In this document: positions 1 through 8,749 of the stretch, piece after piece
Position numbering within the stretch: position 1 is the stretch's first letter
Layout of the letters: every line of letters starts with the position of its first letter
Assembly (NCBI RefSeq): GCF_003634045.1
Contig: NZ_RBIM01000002.1
Location: forward strand, 248,001 to 312,000
Length of the DNA stretch: 64,000 bases
Source of the DNA: Maricaulis maris
GTDB lineage: Bacteria; Pseudomonadota; Alphaproteobacteria; Caulobacterales; Maricaulaceae
Direction of reading: 5' to 3'
Position numbers and translations under genes: made by a program
Notes under the pieces: generated by a model
What the model was told of the DNA's origin: nothing
The model's database searches: none
Seen by the model: the letters and a program-made list of their open reading frames with translations, nothing else

Positions 1-34
1 CGGTAATGATGGCGGTTTTCTGTTTCAGTCGCAT
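1..34 (-). CDS. 5' end of a probable short-chain dehydrogenase (partial)
   Basis: Only the first 11 codons lie in the window. Read leftward from the ATG at 34-32 they give MRLKQKTAIIT, which resembles the start of SDR-family oxidoreductases, where the nucleotide-binding glycine motif follows. A good ribosome binding site (CAGGAGA) lies 7 bases upstream, at 41-47. The family call rests on a few residues and is tentative; that a gene starts here is more certain. Confidence 0.5.
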   Translation of the reverse strand, partial: MRLKQKTAIIT

Positions 35-130
35 GCTCAATCTCCTGTTTGCGAACAAACGGAGTTGACCACCCGCCCCGGCGCCTCCCGACCCGATCCT
101 TGTGATCACCGCGCATTTTACGTTTCTTGC

Positions 131-215
131 GCCTAGAGCCGCCCCGCCCGCGGCAATTGCTTGTCGATTAGGCCTGGGCGCCGCGTTCAGGAAAACAATC
201 GGTTACCAAGCGCCG
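131..215 (-). pseudogene. decayed duplicate of the recO 3' end
   Basis: This stretch repeats the end of the intact recO gene located 1.1 kb away. Bases 131-150 match 1221-1240 at 17 of 20 positions, including the TAG stop. Bases 151-168 (CGGCAATTGCTTGTCGAT) match 1274-1291 exactly. Weaker similarity continues to about 205 (GCGTTC-AGGAAA and CGGTTA blocks, matching 1307-1328). About 33 bases of recO (1241-1273) are missing in this copy and the upstream frame is broken, so it is a relic. It would encode IDKQLP followed by RAGRL-stop, where recO encodes IDKQLP, 11 further residues, then RVGRL-stop. It sits immediately downstream of the AbiEii-like pseudogene. Confidence 0.72.
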
Positions 216-216
216 T

Positions 217-908
217 TCAGGCTTGCACGACAGGTCCACCGAATGTGTCCATGATTTCATCAGTGAGGCTAAGGTCCATGGCCATGTCTTGCATGCACAT
301 GCGGAGCCATTCAGGGTTTCGTATACCGGCCACAGCCGCATCGTAGGCGGCATCGATCGCCGAGCCATAGGCCGCGCGCCCTTTCGTCCACGCGGACTCG
401 GGAATCGCCCCCCAACGGGACATCATCAATCCGAGGTCGATAATGTCCCGGCTTCTCACGGCGCGGTCGGCATACCGGTCCGCATTAGCCAGCAATTTCT
501 CGCAATACAGATCCTCGCGAGCCAATACCGGGACATCGAGTTGCCCGGTCATCGCGCCTGACAGGTCCACGCGGCCCTCGCGGATAATTTCGAACTTGAT
601 TTTGATGCCATCCACATCAAGCACAGTTCTGATCCCGTATTGATCGGCGCGTAGCTCGCGAAGCATGTCAATGCGCGCGCCCGGGTTCAGGAGCGGGGAG
701 TTTGCCCCTTGAAGGTGAGTTCACGCAACCGCCGATACCCTTGCGCCGAAGCGCACCGAAAATCGACATCGACGCTTTCGCGATATTCGTCCAGCAACAG
801 AACAATTGCCGTTCCACCGCCAAAATAACATTCGGCATCCTGCAGCAGGTCCGAATTGAATGCGGCAAGAAGCTTGGCGATCGCGTTGTGGTGAGCGCGC
901 TTATACAT
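217..908 (-). pseudogene. AbiEii/AbiGii-type nucleotidyltransferase toxin, frameshifted
   Basis: Two leftward reading frames together make one AbiEii/AbiGii-family nucleotidyltransferase of about 230 residues. The N-terminal part (908-687) holds the nucleotidyltransferase signature FGGGTAIVLLLDEY followed by SVDVDF. The C-terminal part (frame open from before 666 down to 217) holds RADQYGIRT and KFEIIREGRVDLSG, typical of the family core. The span is 692 bases, one short of a whole number of codons, and the frames would join with a single one-base correction near 690-705. The family transfers nucleotides to target RNAs and acts as the toxin of type IV-like toxin-antitoxin and phage-abortive modules. 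A sequencing error or phase variation cannot be excluded. It overlaps the upstream small gene by 8 bases. Confidence 0.75.
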
Positions 909-1203
909 TCATCGCGCCGTTGCCATAGCGGGCAACGAGGGTATCCAGCATCCGGCGTTCGTCGACAGTCAGTGCTTCGGGCACCACAAAGCGCCAATTC
1001 CGTTCGTAGATCGCAAGCGCATCCGCCCCGTCCAAAACCGCGTCAGCGGGACGGTTCCAGCAGAGTTGTTCCAACTGCGGATAGTCTTTAACCCGGACTT
1101 GCATCATCTTCCCTTTGCAGCCCTCAACATAAGCGATCTCGATACCCGTTTCCATAGGCGGCTGTTTCACCCCGTAACGGACAGATTGAAGACCATCCTC
1201 CAT
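901..1203 (-). CDS. small partner gene of the AbiEii-like toxin, candidate antitoxin
   Basis: A 100-residue reading frame whose last codons overlap the start of the nucleotidyltransferase by 8 bases, implying translational coupling. The conserved-looking part begins around residue 35 (VRVKDYPQL) and continues with GADALAIYERNWRFV and an acidic C-terminal helix (TVDERRMLDTLV). Small genes of this kind commonly precede AbiEii-family genes, so an antitoxin role is plausible but inferred only from position. The start is unsure: ATG at 1203 has no clear ribosome binding site, and ATG at 1155 or about 1104 is possible. No DNA-binding motif is obvious. Confidence 0.6.
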   Translation of the reverse strand: MEDGLQSVRYGVKQPPMETGIEIAYVEGCKGKMMQVRVKDYPQLEQLCWNRPADAVLDGADALAIYERNWRFVVPEALTVDERRMLDTLVARYGNGAMNV

Positions 1204-1222
1204 TGCCCGGGAAGCCCCGCCC

Positions 1223-1951
1223 CTAAAGCCGCCCCACCCGCTCCAATTCCGCCGTCAGCCGTCCCCGCGCCTCCGGCAATTGCTTGTCGATCGGCCACAG
1301 CACCCGGCGTTCGAGGAAATAGCCGGTTAGCGCCAAACCGCGCGCAATATCGCCCTCGCCGATCTTGCCGGACCCGGCCATGAAGGGCGGGAGTTCGAGG
1401 AGTTTGGGGGCATAGGGGGCAGCTTCCTCACGGCAGACGGCGCGGCCGGTGCGCGGCGAGATATGGGTCAGATCCTCGGTAACGCCGGTCACGGCACAGG
1501 CCGACATGTCGAGGCCATAGCCGAGGTCAGACAAGAGCCCCGCCTCCCAACGCACATAGAGCGCCGGCCAGATATCGGGATTGTCGAAAGCGTTCAGCAG
1601 CAGCTGGAAACCCTGGTGGACACGCGGATGGGCTTCGCGCTCCGGCAGGCACATCACGGCAACGGCGCAAGCGGAATTGAGGCCGGCCAGCGCGGTGCGA
1701 TCCTCCATCACCATGCCGGCGGTCAAATCATCGGCCTCGATCTGGAACATGCCCAAATGTTCCGACAGGCGGGCACGCCAATTGACCGTGATCTGGTTGC
1801 CCGGCTGCAGAATCGGCCGCATCGACCGCGACCGCCCGCCCCGCACCAGCCCGGCATGACGCCCCTGCCCGGCCGTCAATACCTCGACAATCGCCGACGT
1901 CTCGCCATGCGGCCGCACCGCCAGCACTATGCCCTGATCGCGCCATTCCAT
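1223..1951 (-). CDS. recO: DNA repair protein RecO
   Basis: RecO, 242 residues, loads RecA onto SSB-coated single-stranded DNA with RecR in the RecF pathway. The N-terminal OB-fold is recognisable (WRDQGIVLAVRPHGETSAIVEVLT), followed by the helical domain. The alphaproteobacterial RecO ending FLERRVLWPIDKQLP is intact. It is the last gene of the era operon but is separated from era by 153 bases that hold a palindromic repeat. No strong ribosome binding site is visible before the ATG. A degraded copy of its 3' end lies at 131-215. Confidence 0.93.
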   Translation of the reverse strand: MEWRDQGIVLAVRPHGETSAIVEVLTAGQGRHAGLVRGGRSRSMRPILQPGNQITVNWRARLSEHLGMFQIEADDLTAGMVMEDRTALAGLNSACAVAVMCLPEREAHPRVHQGFQLLLNAFDNPDIWPALYVRWEAGLLSDLGYGLDMSACAVTGVTEDLTHISPRTGRAVCREEAAPYAPKLLELPPFMAGSGKIGEGDIARGLALTGYFLERRVLWPIDKQLPEARGRLTAELERVGRL

Positions 1952-1994
1952 GGGGTGGTTGTAGGTGAGTCTTGTCGCGGAGACACCGTGATTT

Positions 1995-2090
1995 CCCCCT
2001 CACCCGGCCCTGCGGGCCACCCTCTCCCATGGGAGAGGGACAGTATTCCTTCTCCCCGGGGAGAAGGTGCGCGCAGCGCGGATGAGGGGG
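1995..2090. repeat. palindromic intergenic repeat element between era and recO
   Basis: A 96-base element bounded by the inverted repeat CCCCCTCA / TGAGGGGG. It contains two perfect 20-base palindromes, CCCTCTCCCATGGGAGAGGG at 2020-2039 and CCTTCTCCCCGGGGAGAAGG at 2048-2067, plus a GGCCC-TGC-GGGCC hairpin at 2007-2018. It has the look of the small dispersed palindromic repeats found between genes in alphaproteobacteria. It could fold strongly in the era-recO transcript. There is only one copy in this window. Confidence 0.75.
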
Positions 2091-2104
2091 ATCAGCGCTG
2101 CTGT

Positions 2105-3049
2105 TCAGACATCGAAATCCAGACCCACATCCTTGTAGTGCGAGCGCCGTGCCATCCATTTGGCATCGACCTTCACATTGAGGAACAGGTGGACCTTGCA
2201 GCCCAGCACCTCTTCCAGCTCCTTGCGGGAGGCTTCACCGATTGATTTGACGGCGCTGCCGCCCTTGCCCAGCACGATGGGTTTTTGGGTTTCGCGCTCG
2301 ACGATGATGGATTGCTCGATCCGCAGGGAGCCGTCGCGCAGCTTCTTCCAGACCTCGGTCTCGACCATGGAGGCGTAGGGCAGCTCTTCGTGCAGGCGCA
2401 GATAGACTTTTTCGCGGGTGATCTCGGCGGCGAGGATGCGGGCCGGCAGGTCGGCGACCTGGTCGGCGGGGTAGTGCCAGACGCCTTCCGGCATTTGCTG
2501 CGCGATAAATTCGCGCAATTGCGGCACGCCCGAGCCGGTCTTGGCGGAAATCATGAAGACCTCCGAATAAACCCCTGTTTCATATAACTCTTGCGACATG
2601 GCCAAAAGCTGGTCGCGCGGCATGAGATCGACCTTGTTGAGGACAAGGATGGCCTTCTGTTCGGTCTTCTTCAGGCCTTCCGTGACCCGGTCATCATCCT
2701 CGACCATGCGGCTGTCACCGCTCTTGGCGCCACCATGGATCATGCGGGCGCGGGCACCGGCATCGACGACATGCATGATGGTGTCGGCCTCACCGGCGCC
2801 GGACCAGGCCGCCGCCACCATGGACTTGTCGAGCCGGGTTTTCGGCGCGAACACGCCGGGCGTGTCGACAAGGACGATCTGGGTTTCACCGGCCAGGGCC
2901 ACGCCGCGCACGGCGAAACGGGTCGTCTGCACCTTGTGGGTGACGATGGTGACCTTCTCGCCGACCAGCGCGTTGACGAGGGTGGACTTGCCGGCATTGG
3001 GCGAGCCGATGACCGCGGCAAAACCGCAGCGTTTGGGAGTATCAGACAT
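2105..3049 (-). CDS. era: GTPase Era
   Basis: Era is an essential Ras-like GTPase that binds the 3' end of 16S rRNA and assists 30S subunit assembly. The 314-residue protein shows G1 GSPNAGKST near residue 15, G3 DTPG, G4 NKVD and a SAKTG-like G5, then a C-terminal KH domain with VLGKGGSAVKSIG. An insertion of about 20 hydrophilic residues (around ARMIHGGAKSGDSRMVEDDD) lies between G3 and G4, making it slightly longer than the usual 300 or so. Its start overlaps the rnc stop by 8 bases, as expected for coupled translation. Confidence 0.97.
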   Translation of the reverse strand: MSDTPKRCGFAAVIGSPNAGKSTLVNALVGEKVTIVTHKVQTTRFAVRGVALAGETQIVLVDTPGVFAPKTRLDKSMVAAAWSGAGEADTIMHVVDAGARARMIHGGAKSGDSRMVEDDDRVTEGLKKTEQKAILVLNKVDLMPRDQLLAMSQELYETGVYSEVFMISAKTGSGVPQLREFIAQQMPEGVWHYPADQVADLPARILAAEITREKVYLRLHEELPYASMVETEVWKKLRDGSLRIEQSIIVERETQKPIVLGKGGSAVKSIGEASRKELEEVLGCKVHLFLNVKVDAKWMARRSHYKDVGLDFDV

Positions 3050-3728
3050 GCTGTCCTTCGCGTTTCAGCAATTCCTCGGCGGCGGCCCGTTCGGCGGCCT
3101 GCTTGGAACCGCCCTCGCCCACAGCGGGCGCTAGGGGGGTGACCGTGACCTGCACGGTGAAAACGGGTCGGTGATCGGGACCCGAACGTTCGGTGAGCTG
3201 GTAGCGCGGCACGCCATGACCGGCCCGGGCCGCCCATTCCTGCAGCGCCGACTTGCCGTCACTGGGCTTGGCCTTGAGCGCCTCAATGCGCGCGCCCCAA
3301 TGATGATCGTAAAAGGCCTGCACCGCCGGACGCCCGCCATCCAGATAGATCGCCGCCATAAGCGCTTCGCAGGCATCGCCAAGGATCGAGGTCTTGTTGC
3401 GACCGCCACCCTTTTCCTCGGACCGCCCGATCCGCAGCGCGGCGCCCAGATCGACCTCGCGCGCGACATCGGCACAGGTTTCCTTGCGGACCATGGAATT
3501 GAGCCGCGGCGCCAGGGCGCCCTCATCGGCCTTGTCGAAGGACTTGAACAGCGCTTCCGCCGTCATCAGGCCGAGGACGCGGTCGCCGAGGAATTCCAGC
3601 CGCTCATAGGTCGGAATGGTCTTGCGGCCCTCGGCGTAGCTGCCATGGGTCAGGGCGCGCTCGATCAATGACTTGTCGCTGAAGACATAGCCGATACGGG
3701 CTTCCAGATCAGCAATCGGATCAACCAT
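3042..3728 (-). CDS. rnc: ribonuclease III
   Basis: RNase III cleaves double-stranded RNA, including rRNA precursors. With the ATG at 3728 the protein is 228 residues, the normal length. The signature [13 protein letters not shown] carries the catalytic acidic residues, and a C-terminal dsRNA-binding domain spans about residues 155-225 ([13 protein letters not shown] through [13 protein letters not shown]). The upstream in-frame ATG at 3833 would extend the protein inside acpS and is rejected. The start overlaps the acpS stop by 8 bases (ATGGTTGA). In related bacteria lepB normally lies between acpS and rnc; it is absent here. Confidence 0.95.
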   Translation of the reverse strand: MVDPIADLEARIGYVFSDKSLIERALTHGSYAEGRKTIPTYERLEFLGDRVLGLMTAEALFKSFDKADEGALAPRLNSMVRKETCADVAREVDLGAALRIGRSEEKGGGRNKTSILGDACEALMAAIYLDGGRPAVQAFYDHHWGARIEALKAKPSDGKSALQEWAARAGHGVPRYQLTERSGPDHRPVFTVQVTVTPLAPAVGEGGSKQAAERAAAEELLKREGQHV

Positions 3729-4149
3729 GGGCGAGACCGTCGAAATGATGGCCGACCGGCCGCGCTTCCAGCACCACGAAGGCTTGGGCCCAGGGATGGT
3801 CGTCGGTGATGGTGATATGGGCGATCGGTTCATGACCGGGCGGGGTCAGGGCCCGCGCCCGTTCCAGCGCCCGACCCTTGAATTCCAGTGTCGGCTTGCC
3901 GCCGGGCAGATTGACCACGCCGATCTCTTTCCACGACACGCCGCGCGCAATCCCGGTCCCAAGCGCCTTGGCACCGGCCTCCTTGGCCGCGAAGCGCTTG
4001 GCATAGCTGGCCGCGCGCATGCGGCGCTTGTCGGATTTGGCTTGCTCGATCTGGGTGAAGACGCGCTGGATGAAGCGGTCACCGAAACGCTCGATCGATT
4101 TCTCGATACGACGGATATCCATCAGGTCTGAGCCGAGGCCGATGATCAT
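3721..4149 (-). CDS. acpS: holo-[acyl-carrier-protein] synthase
   Basis: AcpS transfers the 4'-phosphopantetheine arm of coenzyme A to a serine of acyl carrier protein. The 142-residue protein has the two family motifs, [13 protein letters not shown] at the N-terminus (Mg-binding Asp) and [15 protein letters not shown] in the middle. It overlaps the pdxJ stop by 4 bases (ATGA) and the rnc start by 8 bases, so translation in this operon is tightly coupled. Confidence 0.95.
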   Translation of the reverse strand: MIIGLGSDLMDIRRIEKSIERFGDRFIQRVFTQIEQAKSDKRRMRAASYAKRFAAKEAGAKALGTGIARGVSWKEIGVVNLPGGKPTLEFKGRALERARALTPPGHEPIAHITITDDHPWAQAFVVLEARPVGHHFDGLAHG

Positions 4150-4886
4150 GAGGCCCGCGCCTCTTCAATCAGCCCGCGCATGGTCCCGACCGCTTCGCGC
4201 AGACCCCGGAAGATTGCCTCACCGATCAGGAAATGGCCGATATTGAGCTCGATCACTTCCGGGATGGCGGCAATCGGCTTGACGGTGTCATAGGTCAGGC
4301 CGTGACCGGCATGGACTTCCAGACCGCGCTCATGGGCCACGGTGGCGGCCGATTGCAGGCGCTTGAGATGATGGTCCACCTTGGCGGTGTCGCCAGCAAG
4401 GAAAGCCTCGCAATAAGCACCGGTATGGAGTTCCACAACGGCCGCCCCCATCGCTTCGGCGACCGCGATCTGGACCGGATCCGGCTCGATGAAGAGCGAG
4501 ACGCGGCAGCCGGCCTCGCCGAGCTGACGGACATAGGGCGCAATCGTGTTGTGGCCAGCCGCCACATCGAGACCGCCCTCGGTGGTGCGCTCCTCGCGCT
4601 TTTCGGGCACCAGGCAGACCGCGTGCGGCCTGTGACGCAGGGCGATGTCGAGCATCTCCGGCGTGGCCGCCATTTCCAGATTGAGCGGCAGATCGATCTC
4701 GGCCATCAGCCGGTCGATATCGGTATCGGTGATGTGGCGGCGGTCTTCGCGCAAATGCGCGGTGATGCCGTCGGCGCCGGCCTCAGAGGCCTGACGGGCC
4801 GCGCGCACCGGATCAGGATGCTCGCCGCCGCGGGCATTCCGGATCGTGGCCACATGGTCGATATTGACGCCGAGACGAATGCTCAC
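4146..4886 (-). CDS. pdxJ: pyridoxine 5'-phosphate synthase
   Basis: PdxJ condenses 1-deoxyxylulose 5-phosphate with 3-amino-2-oxopropyl phosphate to make pyridoxine 5'-phosphate, the last ring-forming step of the DXP-dependent vitamin B6 pathway. The 246-residue TIM barrel begins [17 protein letters not shown] and contains [16 protein letters not shown] and the [11 protein letters not shown] motif, all characteristic. It lies 28 bases downstream of pyrE and is coupled to acpS. Confidence 0.96.
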   Translation of the reverse strand: MSIRLGVNIDHVATIRNARGGEHPDPVRAARQASEAGADGITAHLREDRRHITDTDIDRLMAEIDLPLNLEMAATPEMLDIALRHRPHAVCLVPEKREERTTEGGLDVAAGHNTIAPYVRQLGEAGCRVSLFIEPDPVQIAVAEAMGAAVVELHTGAYCEAFLAGDTAKVDHHLKRLQSAATVAHERGLEVHAGHGLTYDTVKPIAAIPEVIELNIGHFLIGEAIFRGLREAVGTMRGLIEEARAS

Positions 4887-4914
4887 CGGCTGCTCCTGTT
4901 TTGTCCTGCCCGCC

Positions 4915-5499
4915 TCAGGCGAGACCGCGGCTGCCCGGCTTGATGGCGGGAATGGCTTCCAGTTCCGGCGGAAGCTGGTCGGCGGGGTAAGCGGGAACCT
5001 TGTATTCAGTCAGCGCGATCAAGGGCACGCCGACATCGGCCTCGCCGCCGGAGCGGTCCACGAGGCAGGCCTCGGCGATCACCGTAGCACCGGTCTTGTT
5101 GATGGCTTCAATGCATTCGCGCGAGGACAGGCCGGTCGAGACGATGTCCTCGACCACCAATACCTTGTCGTCCTTGCTCAGCTCGAAACCGCGGCGCAGG
5201 GTGAATTCGCCATTCTCGCGTTCGACATAGAGGCCTTTGAGACCCAGTTGCCGTGCCATTTCATAACCCGGCACGATGCCGCCCGTGGCCGGTGAAACAA
5301 TCACGGTCGGGGCATCGCCCAATTGCTCGCGCACCTTGGCCGCCAGCGCCTTGCAGAGGCGTTCAGTGCGGTCCGGCTCGGAGAAGACGCGGGCCTTTTG
5401 CAGGAAAACCGCGCTGCGCAATCCGGAAGACAGGATGAAATGGCCCTCGAGCAGGGCACCGGCGGCGCGGAATTCGGCCAGGACTTCGTCGCGTGTCAT
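4915..5499 (-). CDS. pyrE: orotate phosphoribosyltransferase
   Basis: PyrE joins orotate to PRPP to make OMP in pyrimidine synthesis. The 194-residue protein carries the PRPP-binding motif [14 protein letters not shown], the orotate/OMP loop around [11 protein letters not shown], and a [11 protein letters not shown] segment. This is the compact alphaproteobacterial form. Its ATG overlaps the rel stop by one base (TGATG), typical of coupled translation. Confidence 0.94.
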   Translation of the reverse strand: MTRDEVLAEFRAAGALLEGHFILSSGLRSAVFLQKARVFSEPDRTERLCKALAAKVREQLGDAPTVIVSPATGGIVPGYEMARQLGLKGLYVERENGEFTLRRGFELSKDDKVLVVEDIVSTGLSSRECIEAINKTGATVIAEACLVDRSGGEADVGVPLIALTEYKVPAYPADQLPPELEAIPAIKPGSRGLA

Positions 5500-7727
5500 C
5501 AGTCATTTATCTCCTCGACCTCGGCGCGCGCCCGCTCGGCCGAGACAACCGTCTCGCACATGCGGATCGCGGCCAGGATATTTGCCAGATGGCGGGTATC
5601 GAACACTTCGACGTCAAATTCCATATCGAAGAAGTCCGACGAGCGGTTGCGGGTGGTCACGCTGGCGATATTGCCGCGGTTCTCCGACACCGTCTTGGCA
5701 ATCTCGGCCAAGGCGCCCGGTTCGTTGTGCATGACCGCCTTGATACGCGCCATGGACACCGCATTGTCCTCGGCCTCGGCGGTCCAGGCCAGATCGAGCC
5801 AGTCATCCATCGCGCTTTCCTCGAACTGGGCAAGGCGTTCGCAATCGATGGTGTGGATCTCGATACCCTTGTCCTTGCGCAAAAGACCGACGATCCGGTC
5901 CCCGGGCAGCGGCGAACAGCATTCGGCAAAGTGCAGGGTCACGCCCTGGGTCAGACCGCGACCACGCACATAAAGCCGGGCCTGGGAGTCCTGGATGAGG
6001 TCACGCCCCACCGTGTCCGGGCGTTCATCGAGCCGGCCCGGGAAAGCGGCGTTCAGAAGATTGCCCGACGAGATCCGGCCGCGCCCGAGCGTCTCGTACA
6101 TTTCATGGACATCCTTGACCTCGAGCCGCGCCAACGCGTCCTTGAGGTCGGCCTCGATCAGGGTCCGGCCTTCACGGCGGAAGGCGTGTTCGGCCATGAT
6201 CTTGCCGATCCGCTGGAACTCCTCACGCTCGCTCTCGCGGATCAGGCGGCGGATGGCGGCGCGGGCCCGGCCGGTGGCGGCGAGATTTTCCCAACCGGCC
6301 GGCGGTTGACGAACGCCGCCCTTCACGATCGACACAACATCACCATTGCGAAGCCGGGTCCGCAGCGGTCGTTCGCGGCCATTGACCTTCGCTGCCACCG
6401 TGGTGTGACCGAGTTCGGTATGGACGGCATAGGCAAAGTCGAGTGGCGTGGCGCCGACCGGCAGCGAAATCAGGTCGCCCTTGGGCGTGAAGCAATAGAC
6501 CTGGTCGGCGAACATTTCGAGCTTGGCATGCTCGAGAAACTCTTCCGGATCGCCGCCCTGGTTGAGGATTTCCACGAAGGGACGCAAGCGTTCCAGCGGA
6601 TCGCCACCGGCTGCCTGGGCAGCATCTGCGTCATAGGTATAGGTCGAATTCTTGTAGCGCCAATGTGCCGCGACGCCGCTTTCGGCGATCGCTTCCATCT
6701 CCTCGGTGCGTATCTGCAGCTCGACCCGGACATTCTTCGGCCCCATCACCGTGGTGTGCAGGGAGCGGTAGTTGTTCGGCTTGGGCAGGGAAATGAAGTC
6801 GCGGAAACGCTCCGGCACACAGCGCCACGCCTGATGGATGACGCCCAAGGCCCGATAGCAATCATCCGGCGTGTTGACGATCAGCCGGAAGGCGTAAATA
6901 TCGGCGATTTCCTCGAAGGTCAGCCCTTTGCGCTCCAGCTTGCGCCAGATCGAATAGGGCCGCTTCTCGCGCCCGAAAATGCGCCCGTCAATGCCGGCCT
7001 GGGCGAGACTGTCGGTCATCGCCGCCGACACCGCGGAGACTTCCTCCGCATGGGCATCGCGCAAACGTTTCAGGCGGGTATTGATCGATTCATGGGCCGC
7101 CGGATTGAGATGTTCAAAGGCCAGATCTTCCAGCTCGACACAGACCCTGTTGATGCCGATCCGGCGAGCCAGCGGCGCGTAGATCTCCAGCGTCTCCAGC
7201 GCGATCCGCTCGCGTTTGTCCTGACGGGCAATGGCATCCAGCGTGCGCATATTGTGCAGGCGGTCGCACAATTTGACGATCAGGACGCGGACATCGGCCG
7301 AGATGGCGACGACCAGTTTCTGCAGATTTTCCGCCTGTTTGGTGCGCTTGGAACGCAGTTCCATCTGGCCCAGCTTGGTAACGCCGTCGACCAGGCCCGC
7401 AACCTCCTCGGAGAAGGCGTCGGTCAGATCTTCCAGCGTCGCCGGCGTATCCTCGACCGTATCGTGGAGCAGGCCGGTGCAGACCGTCGCAACATCCATG
7501 CGCAGCTCGGCCAGGATCACCGCGACCTGGGCAACATGGGCAAAATAGGGTTCGCCCGACTGGCGGCGTTGCGGCCGGTGCGCTTCCTCGGCAAAGTCAT
7601 AGGCACGCCGAACGAAGTCGGCATCGACTTTGGGAAAATACCGGCGGATACGCGCTATCAGCTCGTCCGCGCTGGGTATGGCGGGCGGCGACGATTCCAG
7701 ATCGGGTGACGTCGCGCCGGGGGTCAA
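5499..7727 (-). CDS. rsh: bifunctional (p)ppGpp synthetase/hydrolase, RelA/SpoT family
   Basis: A 742-residue long RSH enzyme controlling the alarmone (p)ppGpp. The order is an N-terminal HD hydrolase domain (HDTVED near residue 88, [12 protein letters not shown] near 152), a synthetase domain ([18 protein letters not shown]), a TGS domain ([21 protein letters not shown]) and a C-terminal ACT domain ([18 protein letters not shown]). Both catalytic halves appear intact, so it is probably the single bifunctional Rel of the cell. It follows rpoZ by 6 bases, the usual alphaproteobacterial arrangement that links RNA polymerase omega with the stringent response. Confidence 0.95.
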   Translation of the reverse strand: MTPGATSPDLESSPPAIPSADELIARIRRYFPKVDADFVRRAYDFAEEAHRPQRRQSGEPYFAHVAQVAVILAELRMDVATVCTGLLHDTVEDTPATLEDLTDAFSEEVAGLVDGVTKLGQMELRSKRTKQAENLQKLVVAISADVRVLIVKLCDRLHNMRTLDAIARQDKRERIALETLEIYAPLARRIGINRVCVELEDLAFEHLNPAAHESINTRLKRLRDAHAEEVSAVSAAMTDSLAQAGIDGRIFGREKRPYSIWRKLERKGLTFEEIADIYAFRLIVNTPDDCYRALGVIHQAWRCVPERFRDFISLPKPNNYRSLHTTVMGPKNVRVELQIRTEEMEAIAESGVAAHWRYKNSTYTYDADAAQAAGGDPLERLRPFVEILNQGGDPEEFLEHAKLEMFADQVYCFTPKGDLISLPVGATPLDFAYAVHTELGHTTVAAKVNGRERPLRTRLRNGDVVSIVKGGVRQPPAGWENLAATGRARAAIRRLIRESEREEFQRIGKIMAEHAFRREGRTLIEADLKDALARLEVKDVHEMYETLGRGRISSGNLLNAAFPGRLDERPDTVGRDLIQDSQARLYVRGRGLTQGVTLHFAECCSPLPGDRIVGLLRKDKGIEIHTIDCERLAQFEESAMDDWLDLAWTAEAEDNAVSMARIKAVMHNEPGALAEIAKTVSENRGNIASVTTRNRSSDFFDMEFDVEVFDTRHLANILAAIRMCETVVSAERARAEVEEIND

Positions 7728-7733
7728 GACGCT

Positions 7734-8105
7734 TTAGAGGCGGCCGTCAGGCGCGCCATCCCGGTCGTTTTGCAGCGCCTTGAGCATCTCGGCCTCGTCC
7801 AGCGGCACGGGCGGTGCCGGCAAGGCTTCGAGCGGCTGGCCACGCTCTTCGCGGGCAGCATCTTCCTCGTCTTCGCTCGGCAGCACGCGCTGCAGACCGT
7901 TGATGAGGCTGTCCTTCAGCGCATCCATGTCGAGTGTTTCGTCGGCGATCTCGCGCAGGGCAACGACCGGATTCTTGTCATTGTCGCGATCAATCGTCAG
8001 CTCGGAACCGGCCGAGATGTTGCGGGCACGATGTGCCGCCATCAGGACCAGACGGAAACGATTGGGAATTTTGTCAATGCAGTCTTCGACGGTAACGCGA
8101 GCCAT
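7734..8105 (-). CDS. rpoZ: DNA-directed RNA polymerase subunit omega
   Basis: Omega, 123 residues, binds the beta' subunit and contributes to the ppGpp site of RNA polymerase. The N-terminal [20 protein letters not shown] and AAHRARNI motifs are diagnostic. The C-terminal third is an acidic, proline-rich tail seen in alphaproteobacterial omegas. It is the first gene of the leftward operon that continues into rel, pyrE, pdxJ, acpS, rnc, era and recO. Confidence 0.96.
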   Translation of the reverse strand: MARVTVEDCIDKIPNRFRLVLMAAHRARNISAGSELTIDRDNDKNPVVALREIADETLDMDALKDSLINGLQRVLPSEDEEDAAREERGQPLEALPAPPVPLDEAEMLKALQNDRDGAPDGRL

Positions 8106-8153
8106 GCGCGCGAACTCCTTGAACCAGCGCTAGAGGTTTTGGAACCGCGTTAC

Positions 8154-8714
8154 CTAATCCCCTCGCCCTGCAAAAGCAAGGCTGTCGGGTGAGAGTTTTC
8201 CGGCCTCTTGCAGCTTGTATGTTGCGGTGCGATCCGCCTGCGGCAATGCGGCGATCAGATCGCGGATGCTGCGCTTGCTGGCCGGGTCGGACCAGTGCGG
8301 CGCGATCTCGGCCAGCGGCAGGAGGACAAACGCTCGTCCGGTCGCGCGCGGGTGCGGTACCACCAGCCCGTCCGCGTCATTGATCTCGGCACCGCACCAG
8401 TCGATCAGGTCGAGATCCAGCGGCCGCGGTGCATTGCGTTCACCACGGGCCCGACCGAACTCGGCCTCGATCGCGTGCAGCGTGTCGAGGATGTCGCGCG
8501 CCCGGCGGTCCGTTTCAACTTCCACGACTGCGTTGACGTAAGGCGGGTCGCTCGGGTCCGGCCAAGCCGGGCTGTGCCAGTCCGATGATGCCGAGACCAC
8601 CACCAGCCCGGCCTCGGTCAAGGCCTGGCGGGCACGGGCCAGCGTTTCGCGCGGGCTACATACGCCCAGTGGAAGGTTGGCGCCGAGCGCGATATAGATC
8701 GGGGCAGATTGCAT
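8154..8714 (-). CDS. folK: 2-amino-4-hydroxy-6-hydroxymethyldihydropteridine pyrophosphokinase
   Basis: FolK transfers pyrophosphate from ATP to 6-hydroxymethyl-dihydropterin in folate synthesis. The 186-residue protein starts MQSAPIYIALGANLP (the HPPK N-terminal signature) and has PRPLDLDLI and VPHPRATGRAFVLLPLAEI, the Mg/ATP-binding motifs. The ATG at 8714 is chosen because the longer in-frame start would run into the divergent gene. Only 35 bases separate the two divergent starts. Confidence 0.93.
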   Translation of the reverse strand: MQSAPIYIALGANLPLGVCSPRETLARARQALTEAGLVVVSASSDWHSPAWPDPSDPPYVNAVVEVETDRRARDILDTLHAIEAEFGRARGERNAPRPLDLDLIDWCGAEINDADGLVVPHPRATGRAFVLLPLAEIAPHWSDPASKRSIRDLIAALPQADRTATYKLQEAGKLSPDSLAFAGRGD

Positions 8715-8749
8715 CGCCTTATTCACCCTTCCCGTCCAAGGATATTCCC

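Noticed and set aside
5493-7709. 738-codon open frame on the plus strand
   Set aside because: It is the exact antisense of rel, whose full set of domains is intact. Long antisense frames arise from GC-rich codon use.
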